Source of the DNA: Actinomycetota bacterium
Lineage (GTDB): Bacteria; Actinomycetota; Actinomycetes; Nanopelagicales; Nanopelagicaceae
Assembly (NCBI GenBank): GCA_009698675.1
Contig: WLPT01000007.1
Location: 1-64,000, forward strand
Length of the DNA stretch: 64,000 bases
Direction: 5' to 3'
Part shown: in pieces, positions 17,877 through 28,120 of the stretch
Position numbering within the stretch: position 1 is the stretch's first letter
Layout of the letters: each line of letters opens with the position of its first letter
The notes under the pieces: generated by a model
Told to the model about the DNA's origin: nothing
Seen by the model: only the letters and a program-made list of their open reading frames with translations
Database searches by the model: none
Translations under genes and position numbers: made by a program

Positions 17877-18823
17877 TAATCGATCGTTACGTAGGCAGGG
17901 CTAGCGTAGTAGCCATCATCCATTTTCATGCGTTGCATTAATAAATCATTGAGTAAGGCGCTGGCACCGATTCGAAAGAGGGACGGCGTGAGCCATTCTG
18001 GGCCAGCGGTCTCATTAACTAGAACTAACTGCTTTATTGCATCTTTGGTATTTCTGATTCCACCTGCCGGTTTAACACCGATCCGTGTCTGTGTCATTTG
18101 GTAGAAATCACGCACCGCTTCAAGCATTACTAGGACCACTGGCGGCGTCGCAGCAGGGGCAATCTTGCCCGTTGAAGTCTTAATAAAATCGGCGCCTGCG
18201 GCCATGGCCAGAAAGGAGGCCTTTCGCACATTGTCATATGTTGTTAGCTCGCCGGTTTCAAAGATAACTTTTAGGTGGGCCTTGGTTCCACATAGCTCTC
18301 GAATCTGCACAATCTCGTTGAAGACATCAATGTAATTGCCGCTTAAAAAAGCTCCACGATCAATGACCATATCAATCTCAGATGCTCCGGCATCGAGGGC
18401 ATCTTGTGTATCTTGAATTTTCACTGGCATAGATGCACGACCAGATGGAAAGGCCGTTGAAACTGCAGCTAGGCCCACATGGGCTCCACCGACTAAATCT
18501 AAGTGCTTGCGCGCAACTGCAACCATGTCGTTATAGACACAGACTGCACCAACGCTTGGCACTGATGAGTTAGTTGGATCTGGACGAACGGCCTTAGTGC
18601 AGAGCGCCTGAACTTTCCCCGGTGTATCGGCACCTTCCAGGGTTGTTAAATCCACCATAGAAATTGCGGTATCTATCGCCCACCGCTTTGAACTGGTTTT
18701 AATACTTCGCGTTGCCAGCATTGCAGCGCGTGCATCTGCGCCGACTTGATCTACGCCAGAGAGAGCTCCGAGATACTTCCTGAGGGAGGAGTCAGAGCCA
18801 TCAACCAAGCCGTAAAAACTCAC
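17876..18823 (-). CDS. deoC: Deoxyribose-phosphate aldolase
   Basis: EIDMVIDRGAFLSG, LKVIFETGELT, FIKTSTGK, GVKPAGGIR. Confidence 0.95.
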   Translation of the reverse strand: MSFYGLVDGSDSSLRKYLGALSGVDQVGADARAAMLATRSIKTSSKRWAIDTAISMVDLTTLEGADTPGKVQALCTKAVRPDPTNSSVPSVGAVCVYNDMVAVARKHLDLVGGAHVGLAAVSTAFPSGRASMPVKIQDTQDALDAGASEIDMVIDRGAFLSGNYIDVFNEIVQIRELCGTKAHLKVIFETGELTTYDNVRKASFLAMAAGADFIKTSTGKIAPAATPPVVLVMLEAVRDFYQMTQTRIGVKPAGGIRNTKDAIKQLVLVNETAGPEWLTPSLFRIGASALLNDLLMQRMKMDDGYYASPAYVTID

Positions 18824-20430
18824 GATAGTAGTTCCTTCAATGGTGCTCGTAATTGGTCGAGAATGATTTGTGCGTGCGCCGAATCTTTTTCAATAACCTC
18901 AATGTAACACTTCATCTTTGCTTCGGTCCCGCTTGGTCGAATAATGATTCGAATTGTGCCATCGAGCCAGATGCGCAAACCATCGGTAGGTGGCAAACCA
19001 TCGGCAGGGGTAGATAAATCATCGATAGATGTAACGACATGACCTGCAATCTCAACTGGTTGATTCTTCCTCAGCCGGCCCATGATCTGGTGAACTTGAG
19101 ATACATCGGTTAATCGGATTGAAATCTGCTCAGTTGCATGAAAACCGTGACGGGCCCAAATCTCATCAAGTAAATTCAATAGAGTTTTATTTTCAACTGC
19201 CAGATCGGTAGCGATTTGAGCCAGTTTAATTGCGGCAGAGATTCCATCTTTATCATTGACTGTGATTGCATCAACTGCATAACCAATTGCCTCTTCATAT
19301 CCAAAGGTAAGTCCATCAATCTTTGCCAGCCACTTAAATCCAGTGAGCGTTTGCTTAAACTCTAAATTGTAATGGGCGGCAATCTTGCTCAGAATCGTAG
19401 ATGAGACAATTGAATTTGCGAGAATTCCTTTACTTGAGTTACGGGCGATTATTTCGCCGAAAATAGCGCCTAACTCGTCACCGCGTAACATTCGCCATCC
19501 AGTTGCACTATCTTTAACGGCAGCTGCACACCTATCGGCATCGGGATCATTTGCGATAACTAAATCTGCATCAAATGCCCGCGCAGTCTCAAGCGCCAAA
19601 TCGATAGCCCCAGGCTCTTCAGGATTAGGAAATGCAACGGTCGGAAAATCAGGATCGGGCTGTGTCTGAGAATCGACCAAAATTGGCGAGGTAAAACCCG
19701 CGGCATGAAAGACGCGCAGGAGAGTCTCAGTGCCAACTCCATGCATCGCTGTATAGACGATCTTTAAACTACCTGGCCGTTTAGCAATCGCGGCCGTAGT
19801 TTTTACATATTTATTAATAATCTCTTCATGAACAATGCTCCAGTTCTGACCACGAGGGTAGTTTGCAAGTTGAGTTATCGCCTCAATATGTGCGGCAATT
19901 GATTCATCGGTCGGAGAAACTATTTGTGATCCGCGATAGTGAATTCCATCGACGGTGCCACCTAAATAGACTTTGTAGCCATTATCTTGTGGGGGATTAT
20001 GGCTTGCGGTGACCATGATTCCAACATCGCATTGAAGTTCATTGGTTGCAAAAGCTAAGACTGGAGTTGGCAGAGGGCGAGGCAGAACATGGACAAGCAT
20101 TCCCGCCCCACTCAAGATCTCGGCGCTTTCACGTGTGAAGGCTTCAGATCCATGGCGTGCATCGCGCCCGATAACAACTGATGTTAAATCTCGCTCCTTC
20201 ATATATGCCGCAATTGCCGCGGCGGTGCGCCCAACCACTGCGCGATTCATGCCCGATGGACCAGGGCGCACTGGTCCTCGTAGACCCGCCGTGCCAAATG
20301 CTAGAAAGCCTGAAAATGAGGTTCGTAGTTCTATTTCATTATTTGTATCGAGCCAACTTTGTAATTGGGCTGCAGTAACTGGATCTGGATCATCACTAAT
20401 CCACGCCTCTACTTCTGCCCGTAGCTCCAT
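18820..20430 (-). CDS. Phosphosugar mutase (phosphopentomutase/phosphoglucomutase PGM2-like)
   Basis: GTAGLRGPVRPG, TASHNPPQDNGYKVY, DPDADRCAAA, RPSGTEAKMKCYIE. Confidence 0.92.
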   Translation of the reverse strand: MELRAEVEAWISDDPDPVTAAQLQSWLDTNNEIELRTSFSGFLAFGTAGLRGPVRPGPSGMNRAVVGRTAAAIAAYMKERDLTSVVIGRDARHGSEAFTRESAEILSGAGMLVHVLPRPLPTPVLAFATNELQCDVGIMVTASHNPPQDNGYKVYLGGTVDGIHYRGSQIVSPTDESIAAHIEAITQLANYPRGQNWSIVHEEIINKYVKTTAAIAKRPGSLKIVYTAMHGVGTETLLRVFHAAGFTSPILVDSQTQPDPDFPTVAFPNPEEPGAIDLALETARAFDADLVIANDPDADRCAAAVKDSATGWRMLRGDELGAIFGEIIARNSSKGILANSIVSSTILSKIAAHYNLEFKQTLTGFKWLAKIDGLTFGYEEAIGYAVDAITVNDKDGISAAIKLAQIATDLAVENKTLLNLLDEIWARHGFHATEQISIRLTDVSQVHQIMGRLRKNQPVEIAGHVVTSIDDLSTPADGLPPTDGLRIWLDGTIRIIIRPSGTEAKMKCYIEVIEKDSAHAQIILDQLRAPLKELLS

Positions 20431-20434
20431 GTTC

Positions 20435-21265
20435 TTAGAATAACTTTGGGATTACGCCTTTGAGGAGTGCCCCCATGCGATTGGCTGCAGCTTTTCCTGC
20501 GGCAATAACCTCTTCGTGATTCAGTTTTTCGCCAGTAACGCCAGCAGCTGCATTGGTTACGAGTGAGATTCCCAAAACTTCTGCGCCAAGTGCATGTGCT
20601 GCGATTGCTTCAGGAACCGTAGACATACCAACTAAATCTCCACCCATCGTGCGCATCATGTGAATCTCAGCAGGAGTTTCATACGTTGGCCCGCGCCAGT
20701 GCACATAGACGCCTTCATCGAGGGTTGAATCCTCCTGTTTTACGATCTCGCGGATTCGCTTACTGTAGAGATCGGTCAGATCAACAAATGTTGCACCAGA
20801 CAATGGTGAGACTGCCGTCAATGAGATGTGATCGCGAATCAAAACAGGCTGTCCAACATTGAATTTTGTATTTATTGCACCACATGCATTAGTCAAAATT
20901 ACAACTTTACATCCAGCTTTAACTGCAGTGCGCACGCTATGAACTACCGGTTCAACACCTTTACCTTCATAGAGATGCGTGCGGCCTAGGAATACAAGTG
21001 CGCGTAAGGATTTTCCATCGGCTTGGACGATGTATGAACGGACCTTGCCAGAATGACCTTCAACGGTCGGAGGCAAAAAACCCGTTAAATCCTCGGCATT
21101 ACATTCATATTCAGGTGCGCCTAGGGCATCGACGGCACTGACCCAACCAGATCCCATCACGAGGGCAACATCATGAGATGCAGCTCCAGTGCGTTCGATG
21201 ATTTCCTGTGCCGCAGCCTCTGCCGCAGCAAGTGGATCGCTATATAGAAGTTCGCTCGATGTCAT
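20435..21265 (-). CDS. punA: Purine nucleoside phosphorylase
   Basis: [53 protein letters not shown]. Confidence 0.95.
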   Translation of the reverse strand: MTSSELLYSDPLAAAEAAAQEIIERTGAASHDVALVMGSGWVSAVDALGAPEYECNAEDLTGFLPPTVEGHSGKVRSYIVQADGKSLRALVFLGRTHLYEGKGVEPVVHSVRTAVKAGCKVVILTNACGAINTKFNVGQPVLIRDHISLTAVSPLSGATFVDLTDLYSKRIREIVKQEDSTLDEGVYVHWRGPTYETPAEIHMMRTMGGDLVGMSTVPEAIAAHALGAEVLGISLVTNAAAGVTGEKLNHEEVIAAGKAAANRMGALLKGVIPKLF

Positions 21266-22980
21266 GCGTCAATAATGTCACAGAGTGTGGTTCCACTAGA
21301 AACCGTGGCACCGATGACTGCTGTGAGGTTTGAGATAACCCCAGCTTTGTGCGCCATAAGTGGCTGCTCCATCTTCATCGCTTCAAGAACAATGATTAAA
21401 TCTCCAACTTCAACGGCTGCGCCCTCTTCTACGGCGATTTTAACAACGGTTCCCTGCATAGGACTGGTCAACCCAGTGCTGTTAGATCCGCCCGTCATAC
21501 TTGCCTTAGCTCGGTGGCGTTTAACTAAAGGCTTTGGTGCATGAACCAGTATTTCGAAGCGCTTCCCGTTTACTTCAGTTATCAAATGCTCAGGTGCCAT
21601 GTGGCTCTCAAGTGGTTGGGCAGTCGCGGTGTATACAGGAATAGTATTTACAAACTCATTCTCAATGTAGCTCGTGTAAACCTTGAAACTCTCAGTGAAT
21701 GCAGGATCTTCAACAATGGCACGGTGAAAGGGCAGAGCCGTTGCTAAACCGTCGATTGTGAATTCTGCTAGCGCTCGACGTGCACGTTCGATCGCCTGCT
21801 CTCGCGTTGCACCAGTCACGATCAATTTAGCAAGAAGTGAATCAAAGTTGCCGCCTATAGTGTCGCCATTTTTGAAGCCAGCATCCACACGCACACCCGG
21901 GCCAGTTGGAAGTATCCACTGCCTTATATGACCAGGTGCTGGCAGAAATGAACGCCCTGGATCCTCGCCATTGATTCTAAATTCAATCGAGTGGCCACGA
22001 ATAACTGGATCATCAAATCCCAGCGCTTCACCCATTGCAATTCGAAACTGCTCGCGCACTAAATCTATACCAGTAATTTCTTCACTTACAGGGTGCTCAA
22101 CTTGAAGTCTTGTATTTACTTCAAGAAATGAAATCGTGCCATCTAGACCAATCAGGAATTCGCAGGTTCCTGCGCCGATATATCCCGCCTCTTTCATAAT
22201 TGCCTTGCTTGAACGGTATAACTCATCGTTTTGAGCATCGGTTAAGAATGGAGCCGGAGCCTCTTCCACAAGTTTTTGATGACGGCGTTGTAATGAACAG
22301 TCGCGAGTACTAACAACAACTGCATGGCCAAATTGATCTACTAAAACCTGCGTTTCAACGTGGCGCGGCTTTTCTAAGTAGCGCTCGACAAAGCATTCTC
22401 CGCGACCAAAGCCACTGATGGCTTCACGCACGGCTGAGGCAAATAGCTCGGGGATTTCCTCCATTGTGTGAGCTACTTTTAATCCACGTCCGCCGCCGCC
22501 ATGTGCGGCCTTGATTGCTACAGGCAGACCATGTTCTTGTGCGAAGGCCGTGATCTCTTCATGACCTGCAACTGGATCTTTGGTACCTGCAACTAATGGT
22601 GCACCCGCCTTGGCTGCAATCTTTCGAGCAGAAACCTTGTCTCCTAAGGCGCGAATTGCACTAGGTGGTGGTCCAATCCAAATTAAACCGGCATTGATTA
22701 CCGCTTCTGCAAAGTTGGCATTCTCAGACAAAAAGCCATAGCCAGGATGAACGGCGTCGGCACCGGACTCAAGGGCTACGGCAATTAGCTTTTCAATATT
22801 CAAATAGGTTTGTGTAGCAGTCGTACCCGTGAGTGAATATGCCGCGTCGGCCATACCCGCATGGATAGAGGCACGGTCTTCATCCGAATAAACAGCAACG
22901 CTCTCGAGACCATGGTCTTTACAGGCACGTATTACGCGGACGGCAATTTCACCACGGTTTGCTATTAGTACGCGTTTCAT
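21262..22980 (-). CDS. accA3: Acetyl/propionyl-CoA carboxylase alpha chain (biotin carboxylase + BCCP)
   Basis: [30 protein letters not shown]-terminal [11 protein letters not shown] biotinylation motif. Confidence 0.95.
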   Translation of the reverse strand: MKRVLIANRGEIAVRVIRACKDHGLESVAVYSDEDRASIHAGMADAAYSLTGTTATQTYLNIEKLIAVALESGADAVHPGYGFLSENANFAEAVINAGLIWIGPPPSAIRALGDKVSARKIAAKAGAPLVAGTKDPVAGHEEITAFAQEHGLPVAIKAAHGGGGRGLKVAHTMEEIPELFASAVREAISGFGRGECFVERYLEKPRHVETQVLVDQFGHAVVVSTRDCSLQRRHQKLVEEAPAPFLTDAQNDELYRSSKAIMKEAGYIGAGTCEFLIGLDGTISFLEVNTRLQVEHPVSEEITGIDLVREQFRIAMGEALGFDDPVIRGHSIEFRINGEDPGRSFLPAPGHIRQWILPTGPGVRVDAGFKNGDTIGGNFDSLLAKLIVTGATREQAIERARRALAEFTIDGLATALPFHRAIVEDPAFTESFKVYTSYIENEFVNTIPVYTATAQPLESHMAPEHLITEVNGKRFEILVHAPKPLVKRHRAKASMTGGSNSTGLTSPMQGTVVKIAVEEGAAVEVGDLIIVLEAMKMEQPLMAHKAGVISNLTAVIGATVSSGTTLCDIIDA

Positions 22981-23579
22981 TGCATCACCTTAACCTCTGG
23001 CCATGAATATCCAAGCTGTGCAAAGGCCTTTCGGATAAATGGCATCGAAATACCCACAACATTGGTGTAATCACCCTCAATTAAAGGGATGAAGGGGGAG
23101 CTAAATCCATCAAGCGTGAAGCCGCCGGCGACATGCAGGGGCTCTCCACTTGCGACGTAATCGTGGATCTCCTCATCACTCATTTCATCAAAAGTAACTT
23201 TCGTTGTAACGATACTCGAAATCTCGCGATCCTTTGTTGTATCAATAATGCAGTGCCCTGTATGAAGCAATCCTGAATTTCCTTGAACTCTTTTAGCGCG
23301 CTCAAAAGCAACCTCTGGAGTACCTGGTTTACCAAGTGAGAGTCCTTCAAATTCAAAGGTTGAATCACAGCCAATGATGATCGCAGGGAAATCTATCTGT
23401 TCACGGATAGTGTGAGCTTTAGTAATTGCCAGAGCGATAACCATGTCTGCAGGAAGAAGCGAATTAAAAAAATCTGTCTCTTCGTCTACATGGCTAATCA
23501 TGATTATCGGTGACAAACCCGCAGATTCCAGTAGGCGTCTACGCGAAGCCGACGCGGAAGCAAGGACTATCATTGGCAT
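22977..23579 (-). CDS. maf: Maf-family nucleotide pyrophosphatase
   Basis: [18 protein letters not shown] and VGISMPF; conserved position between accA and accE/accD. Confidence 0.95.
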   Translation of the reverse strand: MPMIVLASASASRRRLLESAGLSPIIMISHVDEETDFFNSLLPADMVIALAITKAHTIREQIDFPAIIIGCDSTFEFEGLSLGKPGTPEVAFERAKRVQGNSGLLHTGHCIIDTTKDREISSIVTTKVTFDEMSDEEIHDYVASGEPLHVAGGFTLDGFSSPFIPLIEGDYTNVVGISMPFIRKAFAQLGYSWPEVKVMQ

Positions 23580-23585
23580 GAGAAC

Positions 23586-23765
23586 TCAGTTCGATCTAGC
23601 GCCGAAGCGAAAGTTGTTGTTAAAAGGTTTGCGCAATTGTGGAAGTCCAAAAGCGCTGCGACGTATCACAGGCTCTAGTTCTTCACGTTTGTGTTGAGCC
23701 ATAGCCGCATTAATCGCAACAAGCTCCTGCGCCGTTGGCTGACCCTTTGTAATAATAAAATTCAT
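23586..23765 (-). CDS. accE: Acyl-CoA carboxylase epsilon subunit
   Basis: Not in ORF track (59 aa): [62 protein letters not shown] overlaps accD stop (TAATG). Confidence 0.85.
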   Translation of the reverse strand: MNFIITKGQPTAQELVAINAAMAQHKREELEPVIRRSAFGLPQLRKPFNNNFRFGARSN

Positions 23766-25336
23766 TACAGTGGAATATTTCCATGCTTGCGGGCTGGCAA
23801 AGTATCGCGCTTGGTTCTTAGCGTCCTAAAGGCCTTAGTGATGTATGCACGTGATTGGTTAGGTTCAATGACTGTATCTATAGTTCCTCGTTCGGCGGCC
23901 AAATATGGATTTGCTAGTGATTCGTTGTAGTCATTTACTAATTCGGTGCGCTTACTGACCGGATCTGCAGCTTCGGCAAGATCCTTACGGTAGAGAATAT
24001 TTACAGCACCTTGTGCACCCATAACAGCGATTTCCGCCGTTGGCCATGCAAAGTTAATGTCACTTCCTAGGTATTTTGAACCCATAACGATAAATGCACC
24101 GCCATAGGCTTTGCGAGTTATTAATGTAACGAGCGGAACCGAAGCTTCGGCATATGCATACAGCAGCTTTGCTCCACGGCGGATAATTCCATCCCACTCC
24201 TGTTCAGTGCCCGGTAAGAATCCCGGCACATCAACTAATGTAAGAATTGGGATATTGAAAGCATCGCAGAATCGCAAGAAACGTGCAGCTTTTTCACTTG
24301 AATTAATATCCAAAGTTCCAGCTAATTGGGATGGCTGATTAGCGATTATTCCAATCGATTCACCCTCAATGCGAGCAAAGCCAACAACAATATTTGGCGC
24401 ATATAGTGCATGAACTTCTAGGAATTCTCCCTCATCGACAAGGGCTTGAATCAAGACCTTCATGTCATATGGCTGATTCGTATTATCTGGAATTAACGTA
24501 TCAAGGGCGGTATCTGAAGGTTTCGTATCTAAAGATTCAGTTGGTGGAAGATGAGGCGCGCTATCCATATTATTTGAAGGCAGATATGACAACAGCGCTT
24601 TGACGTAGTCGATTGCATCGGCTTCGTTCTCGGCTAAGTAATGTGAGTTGCCGGTGCGTGTGTTATGAGTACGGGCACCACCAAGCTCCTCCATATCTAC
24701 TTCTTCACCTGTAACAGTTTTAATTACATCAGGCCCAGTAATGAACATGTGCGAAGTCTCATTGACCATAACAGTAAAGTCGGTTAGTGCAGGTGAGTAC
24801 GCAGAGCCACCTGCACATGGACCTAGGATCAATGAAATTTGAGGGATCACGCCTGACGAGCGAGTATTTAAACGAAAGATTTTCCCGTAGCCAGATAGGG
24901 AGGCAACGCCCTCTTGAATTCGTGCGCCACCAGAGTCATTGATCCCGACAAGAGGAATTCCACTTTTAAGTGCAAAAGCTGCAATCTTGACGATTTTCTC
25001 GGCGTGCACTTCACCGAGTGAGCCACCCATAATTGTAAAGTCCTGTGAGTACAACGCGATAGGTCGACCATCGACGGTTGCCGTTCCAATTACAACACCA
25101 TCGCCATATGGACGGTTGTGCTCCATGCCAAACTGGGTCGATCGATGGCGAGCAAACTCATCTATCTCAGTAAAGGAGTCTTGATCGACGAGCATCTCAA
25201 TGCGCTCGCGCGCAGTGTGCTTACCCTTGGCATGTTGCTTTTCTACCGCGCGCGCCGAACCGGCATGGACTGCCTCTTCGACACGTGCGCGTAAATCTTC
25301 GATTTTCCCGGCAGTTGTATGCAGATCACGGCTCAT
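23765..25336 (-). CDS. accD5: Acyl-CoA (propionyl-CoA) carboxylase carboxyltransferase beta subunit
   Basis: [55 protein letters not shown]. Confidence 0.96.
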   Translation of the reverse strand: MSRDLHTTAGKIEDLRARVEEAVHAGSARAVEKQHAKGKHTARERIEMLVDQDSFTEIDEFARHRSTQFGMEHNRPYGDGVVIGTATVDGRPIALYSQDFTIMGGSLGEVHAEKIVKIAAFALKSGIPLVGINDSGGARIQEGVASLSGYGKIFRLNTRSSGVIPQISLILGPCAGGSAYSPALTDFTVMVNETSHMFITGPDVIKTVTGEEVDMEELGGARTHNTRTGNSHYLAENEADAIDYVKALLSYLPSNNMDSAPHLPPTESLDTKPSDTALDTLIPDNTNQPYDMKVLIQALVDEGEFLEVHALYAPNIVVGFARIEGESIGIIANQPSQLAGTLDINSSEKAARFLRFCDAFNIPILTLVDVPGFLPGTEQEWDGIIRRGAKLLYAYAEASVPLVTLITRKAYGGAFIVMGSKYLGSDINFAWPTAEIAVMGAQGAVNILYRKDLAEAADPVSKRTELVNDYNESLANPYLAAERGTIDTVIEPNQSRAYITKAFRTLRTKRDTLPARKHGNIPL

Positions 25337-25341
25337 ACCCC

Positions 25342-25348
25342 TACGGTA
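25342..25348. promoter_or_regulatory. Shared -10 core TACGGTA for divergent leaderless accD (-) and birA (+)
   Basis: + TACGGT 7 nt before GTG 25355; - TACCGT 6 nt before ATG 25336; intergenic gap 18 bp. Confidence 0.55.
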
Positions 25349-25354
25349 CTAGGC

Positions 25355-26113
25355 GTGGACATGGAAATGCTAAGTGCGGCACTCGATAGTTCACATATCA
25401 ACACCATCGTGACGGCGTACTGGCGAGTAAGCGTGGTTGAAGTCACGGCATCAACACAAAGCGATCTCGTTGCATTAGTTGAGCAAGGTAAAGGCAAAAG
25501 TGGCGACGTGATTGCTGCCGAATTTCAAAGTGCAGGTCGTGGCCGATTAGCTCGAAGTTTTGAAGCGGCACCAGGTACTGCACTTCTTTTTTCTCTATAT
25601 ATTCAACCAAAACGCAGCCGTGATGATTGGGGATGGCTGCCCTTGATAGCCGGCGTAAGTGTCGCTCAAGTACTTGGGGATTTTGATGCGCAAATTAAAT
25701 GGCCCAATGATGTCCTCATTAATGGAAAAAAGGTTTCAGGATTAATTGCAGAAGTTGTAGGCGATGGAGTTGTTATAGGCATAGGGATAAATGCTGCAAT
25801 GAATACATCCGAGCTACCAGTACCGACGGCGACATCACTTTCAATTGAAGGCGCCCACAATCGAACGCGCAATCAACTCCTTGGTGAGCTTCTAAATATT
25901 TTTGAGGTTAACTTTGCCGCCTGGGAGCTTGGGAGCGATGAGATTCAAACCAAGTATCAAGATTTGAGCGCAACAATCGGCCGTGAGGTCCGAGTTGAAT
26001 ACCCTGGCGATCGCAGTGACATCGGTATCGCAATGTCAATTTCAAATAGTGGTGAGTTAGTTTTAGATTCAGGTGTGCATGTTCATGCCGGCGACATTAT
26101 TCATCTACGATAA
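25355..26113 (+). CDS. birA: Biotin--[acetyl-CoA-carboxylase] ligase
   Basis: ORF 25319-26113; GRGRLARSFEAAPGTALLFSLYI, IKWPNDVLINGKKVSGLIAE, GIGINAAM; start refined to GTG 25355. Confidence 0.93.
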   Translation: MDMEMLSAALDSSHINTIVTAYWRVSVVEVTASTQSDLVALVEQGKGKSGDVIAAEFQSAGRGRLARSFEAAPGTALLFSLYIQPKRSRDDWGWLPLIAGVSVAQVLGDFDAQIKWPNDVLINGKKVSGLIAEVVGDGVVIGIGINAAMNTSELPVPTATSLSIEGAHNRTRNQLLGELLNIFEVNFAAWELGSDEIQTKYQDLSATIGREVRVEYPGDRSDIGIAMSISNSGELVLDSGVHVHAGDIIHLR

Positions 26114-26117
26114 TCCA

Positions 26118-27230
26118 GTGAGCAACTCCTTTCCTACCGTTGGCATAATCGGAGCCGGCCAACTTGCCCGGATGAGTGTTGCGCCAGCACTTGATCTTGG
26201 TATTAATCTCCTATTACTTGCGCAGGATTCAAGGGATAGTGGGGCACAAATTGCTAACCACGTTGTAGGCAATTACGAAAACGTCGAAACCGTCCTTGAA
26301 TTTGCCAAGAAATGTGACATCGTAACTTTTGAGCATGAACTTATTCCATTAAGTGTCATAAAGAGTATTGAGGCTCAGGGAGTCATTGTTCGACCAAGTT
26401 CCGCCGCCTTTATTTTTTCGCAAAATAAGGCCGAGATGCGCAAGCGACTCAGTAAATTTCCTGGACCTAAATCTGAAGTTATAAATACTGCCTCAGAAGC
26501 AAGTGCTTTCCCGGCAATTGCTAAAGCGATCTCAGGGGGATATGACGGCCGAGGTGTATGGAAAGTTAACTCTGCGCAGGAGTTAACTAAGGTTATAGAG
26601 CAGGTTGGAAAAGTTCTCCTTGAAGAGTTCGTGGAGTTTGATTATGAAATTGCCGTTATGGTTGCACGATCACCACATGGCCAGGCCAGCACGTGGGCTC
26701 CAACTTTGACGATACAGGTTGATGGAATCTGCACCATGACGGTGACACCGGCACCACAGTTAAATTCAGAGATGAGTGCCAAAGCGCAGAGATTGGCCTT
26801 AGATATCGCTCAAGACATCGGCGTGGTCGGTGTAATGGCAGTTGAGATGTTTGTTAAAGGTGATCAACTATTTATAAACGAACTGGCCATGCGCCCACAT
26901 AACTCAGGCCATTGGTCGATTGAAGGCTCGCTCACTTCCCAATTCGAACAGCATTTACGCGCGATCTTGGATCTTCCCTTAGGAGATACGGCCATGACGG
27001 CGCCGATAGCCGTTATGGGAAATATTTTGGGTTCGACTAAGACTGATATGTATAGGCCCTATCTGCACCTAATGGCGCGCAATCCACGGCTGAAATTTCA
27101 CCATTACAAGAAAGATGTTAGGCCAGGTCGCAAGATCGGCCATGTGAATCTATTGGGAGATGACGCCGTAGAATTAATCCACGAGGTTCGGCACGCCCTT
27201 GATTACATGAGCGGAGAAGTTAATGAGTGA
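26118..27230 (+). CDS. purK: 5-(carboxyamino)imidazole ribonucleotide synthase
   Basis: ORF 26073-27230; [37 protein letters not shown]; start refined to GTG 26118. Confidence 0.95.
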   Translation: MSNSFPTVGIIGAGQLARMSVAPALDLGINLLLLAQDSRDSGAQIANHVVGNYENVETVLEFAKKCDIVTFEHELIPLSVIKSIEAQGVIVRPSSAAFIFSQNKAEMRKRLSKFPGPKSEVINTASEASAFPAIAKAISGGYDGRGVWKVNSAQELTKVIEQVGKVLLEEFVEFDYEIAVMVARSPHGQASTWAPTLTIQVDGICTMTVTPAPQLNSEMSAKAQRLALDIAQDIGVVGVMAVEMFVKGDQLFINELAMRPHNSGHWSIEGSLTSQFEQHLRAILDLPLGDTAMTAPIAVMGNILGSTKTDMYRPYLHLMARNPRLKFHHYKKDVRPGRKIGHVNLLGDDAVELIHEVRHALDYMSGEVNE

Positions 27231-27729
27231 TGTTGCGATAATCATGGGATCTGACTCGGATTGGCCCATCATGGAAGAGGCGGCAAAGACCTTAGAACTC
27301 TTGGGGATTTCTTACGATGCCGATGTTGTTTCTGCACATCGAATGCCGATTGAAATGGTGGAGTTTGCTCAGAGCGCAGCATCTAAAGGATATAAAGTCA
27401 TCATTGCTGGCGCCGGCGGTGCAGCGCATCTACCTGGAATGGTCGCTTCATTAACTGCATTACCAGTCATCGGTGTACCGGTGGCATTAAAAAACCTTGA
27501 TGGCATGGATTCATTACTCTCAATTGTGCAGATGCCTGCAGGTATTCCAGTTGCGACAGTGGGAGTTGGTAATGCCAAAAATGCCGCGCTCCTTGCCGCA
27601 CGTATGTTAGGAATCTCTGATGCGGCAATTTCTGCCAAAGTTAGCCAAGCTATGCACGATATGAAAATCGAAGCTAAAGCAAAAGGCGCGAACTTAGCAT
27701 CACGCCGGAATCAAAAGACGGGTTTTTAG
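27223..27729 (+). CDS. purE: 5-(carboxyamino)imidazole ribonucleotide mutase
   Basis: [31 protein letters not shown]. Confidence 0.97.
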   Translation: MSDVAIIMGSDSDWPIMEEAAKTLELLGISYDADVVSAHRMPIEMVEFAQSAASKGYKVIIAGAGGAAHLPGMVASLTALPVIGVPVALKNLDGMDSLLSIVQMPAGIPVATVGVGNAKNAALLAARMLGISDAAISAKVSQAMHDMKIEAKAKGANLASRRNQKTGF

Positions 27730-28089
27730 CTAACGTTTTTGGTATTCAATTGCTGGGCAGCGGTTCATGACTGTAAGTAGGCCAGCTTCCTGCGCACGAG
27801 TGATTGCTGCATCATCTATAACATCGAGTTGGAGCCAGACTGCCTTTGCCCCGATGGCGATTGCTTCATCGACAATCTTTCCAACCATTGAAGAGTTAAC
27901 AAAGCAGTCAACAACATCGACCTTCTCTGGTATTTCACTGAGCGTTTTATATCCCACTGCTCCATGAACAACTTCAGCTCGGGGATAAACTGGAATTATT
28001 GTGTGACCTTTTTCTTGCAATAACTTAGCCACTCCAAAAGCTGCGCGATCGGGATTATTGCCAAGACCAACTACAGCCCATACTTTCAT
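27730..28089 (-). CDS. CoA-binding domain protein (YccU-like)
   Basis: ORF 27730-28197; MKVWAVVGLGNNPDRAAFGVAKLLQEKGHTIIPVYPR; start refined to 28089, removing overlap with ugd. Confidence 0.85.
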   Translation of the reverse strand: MKVWAVVGLGNNPDRAAFGVAKLLQEKGHTIIPVYPRAEVVHGAVGYKTLSEIPEKVDVVDCFVNSSMVGKIVDEAIAIGAKAVWLQLDVIDDAAITRAQEAGLLTVMNRCPAIEYQKR

Positions 28090-28120
28090 AGCAAGGAGGG
28101 CGTCAATAGTCTGGCTCTCG

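Noticed and set aside
20435-25336. acc/maf/PNP cluster as a novel operon
   Set aside because: This order is a well-known actinobacterial synteny block; only the small AccE is a useful addition.
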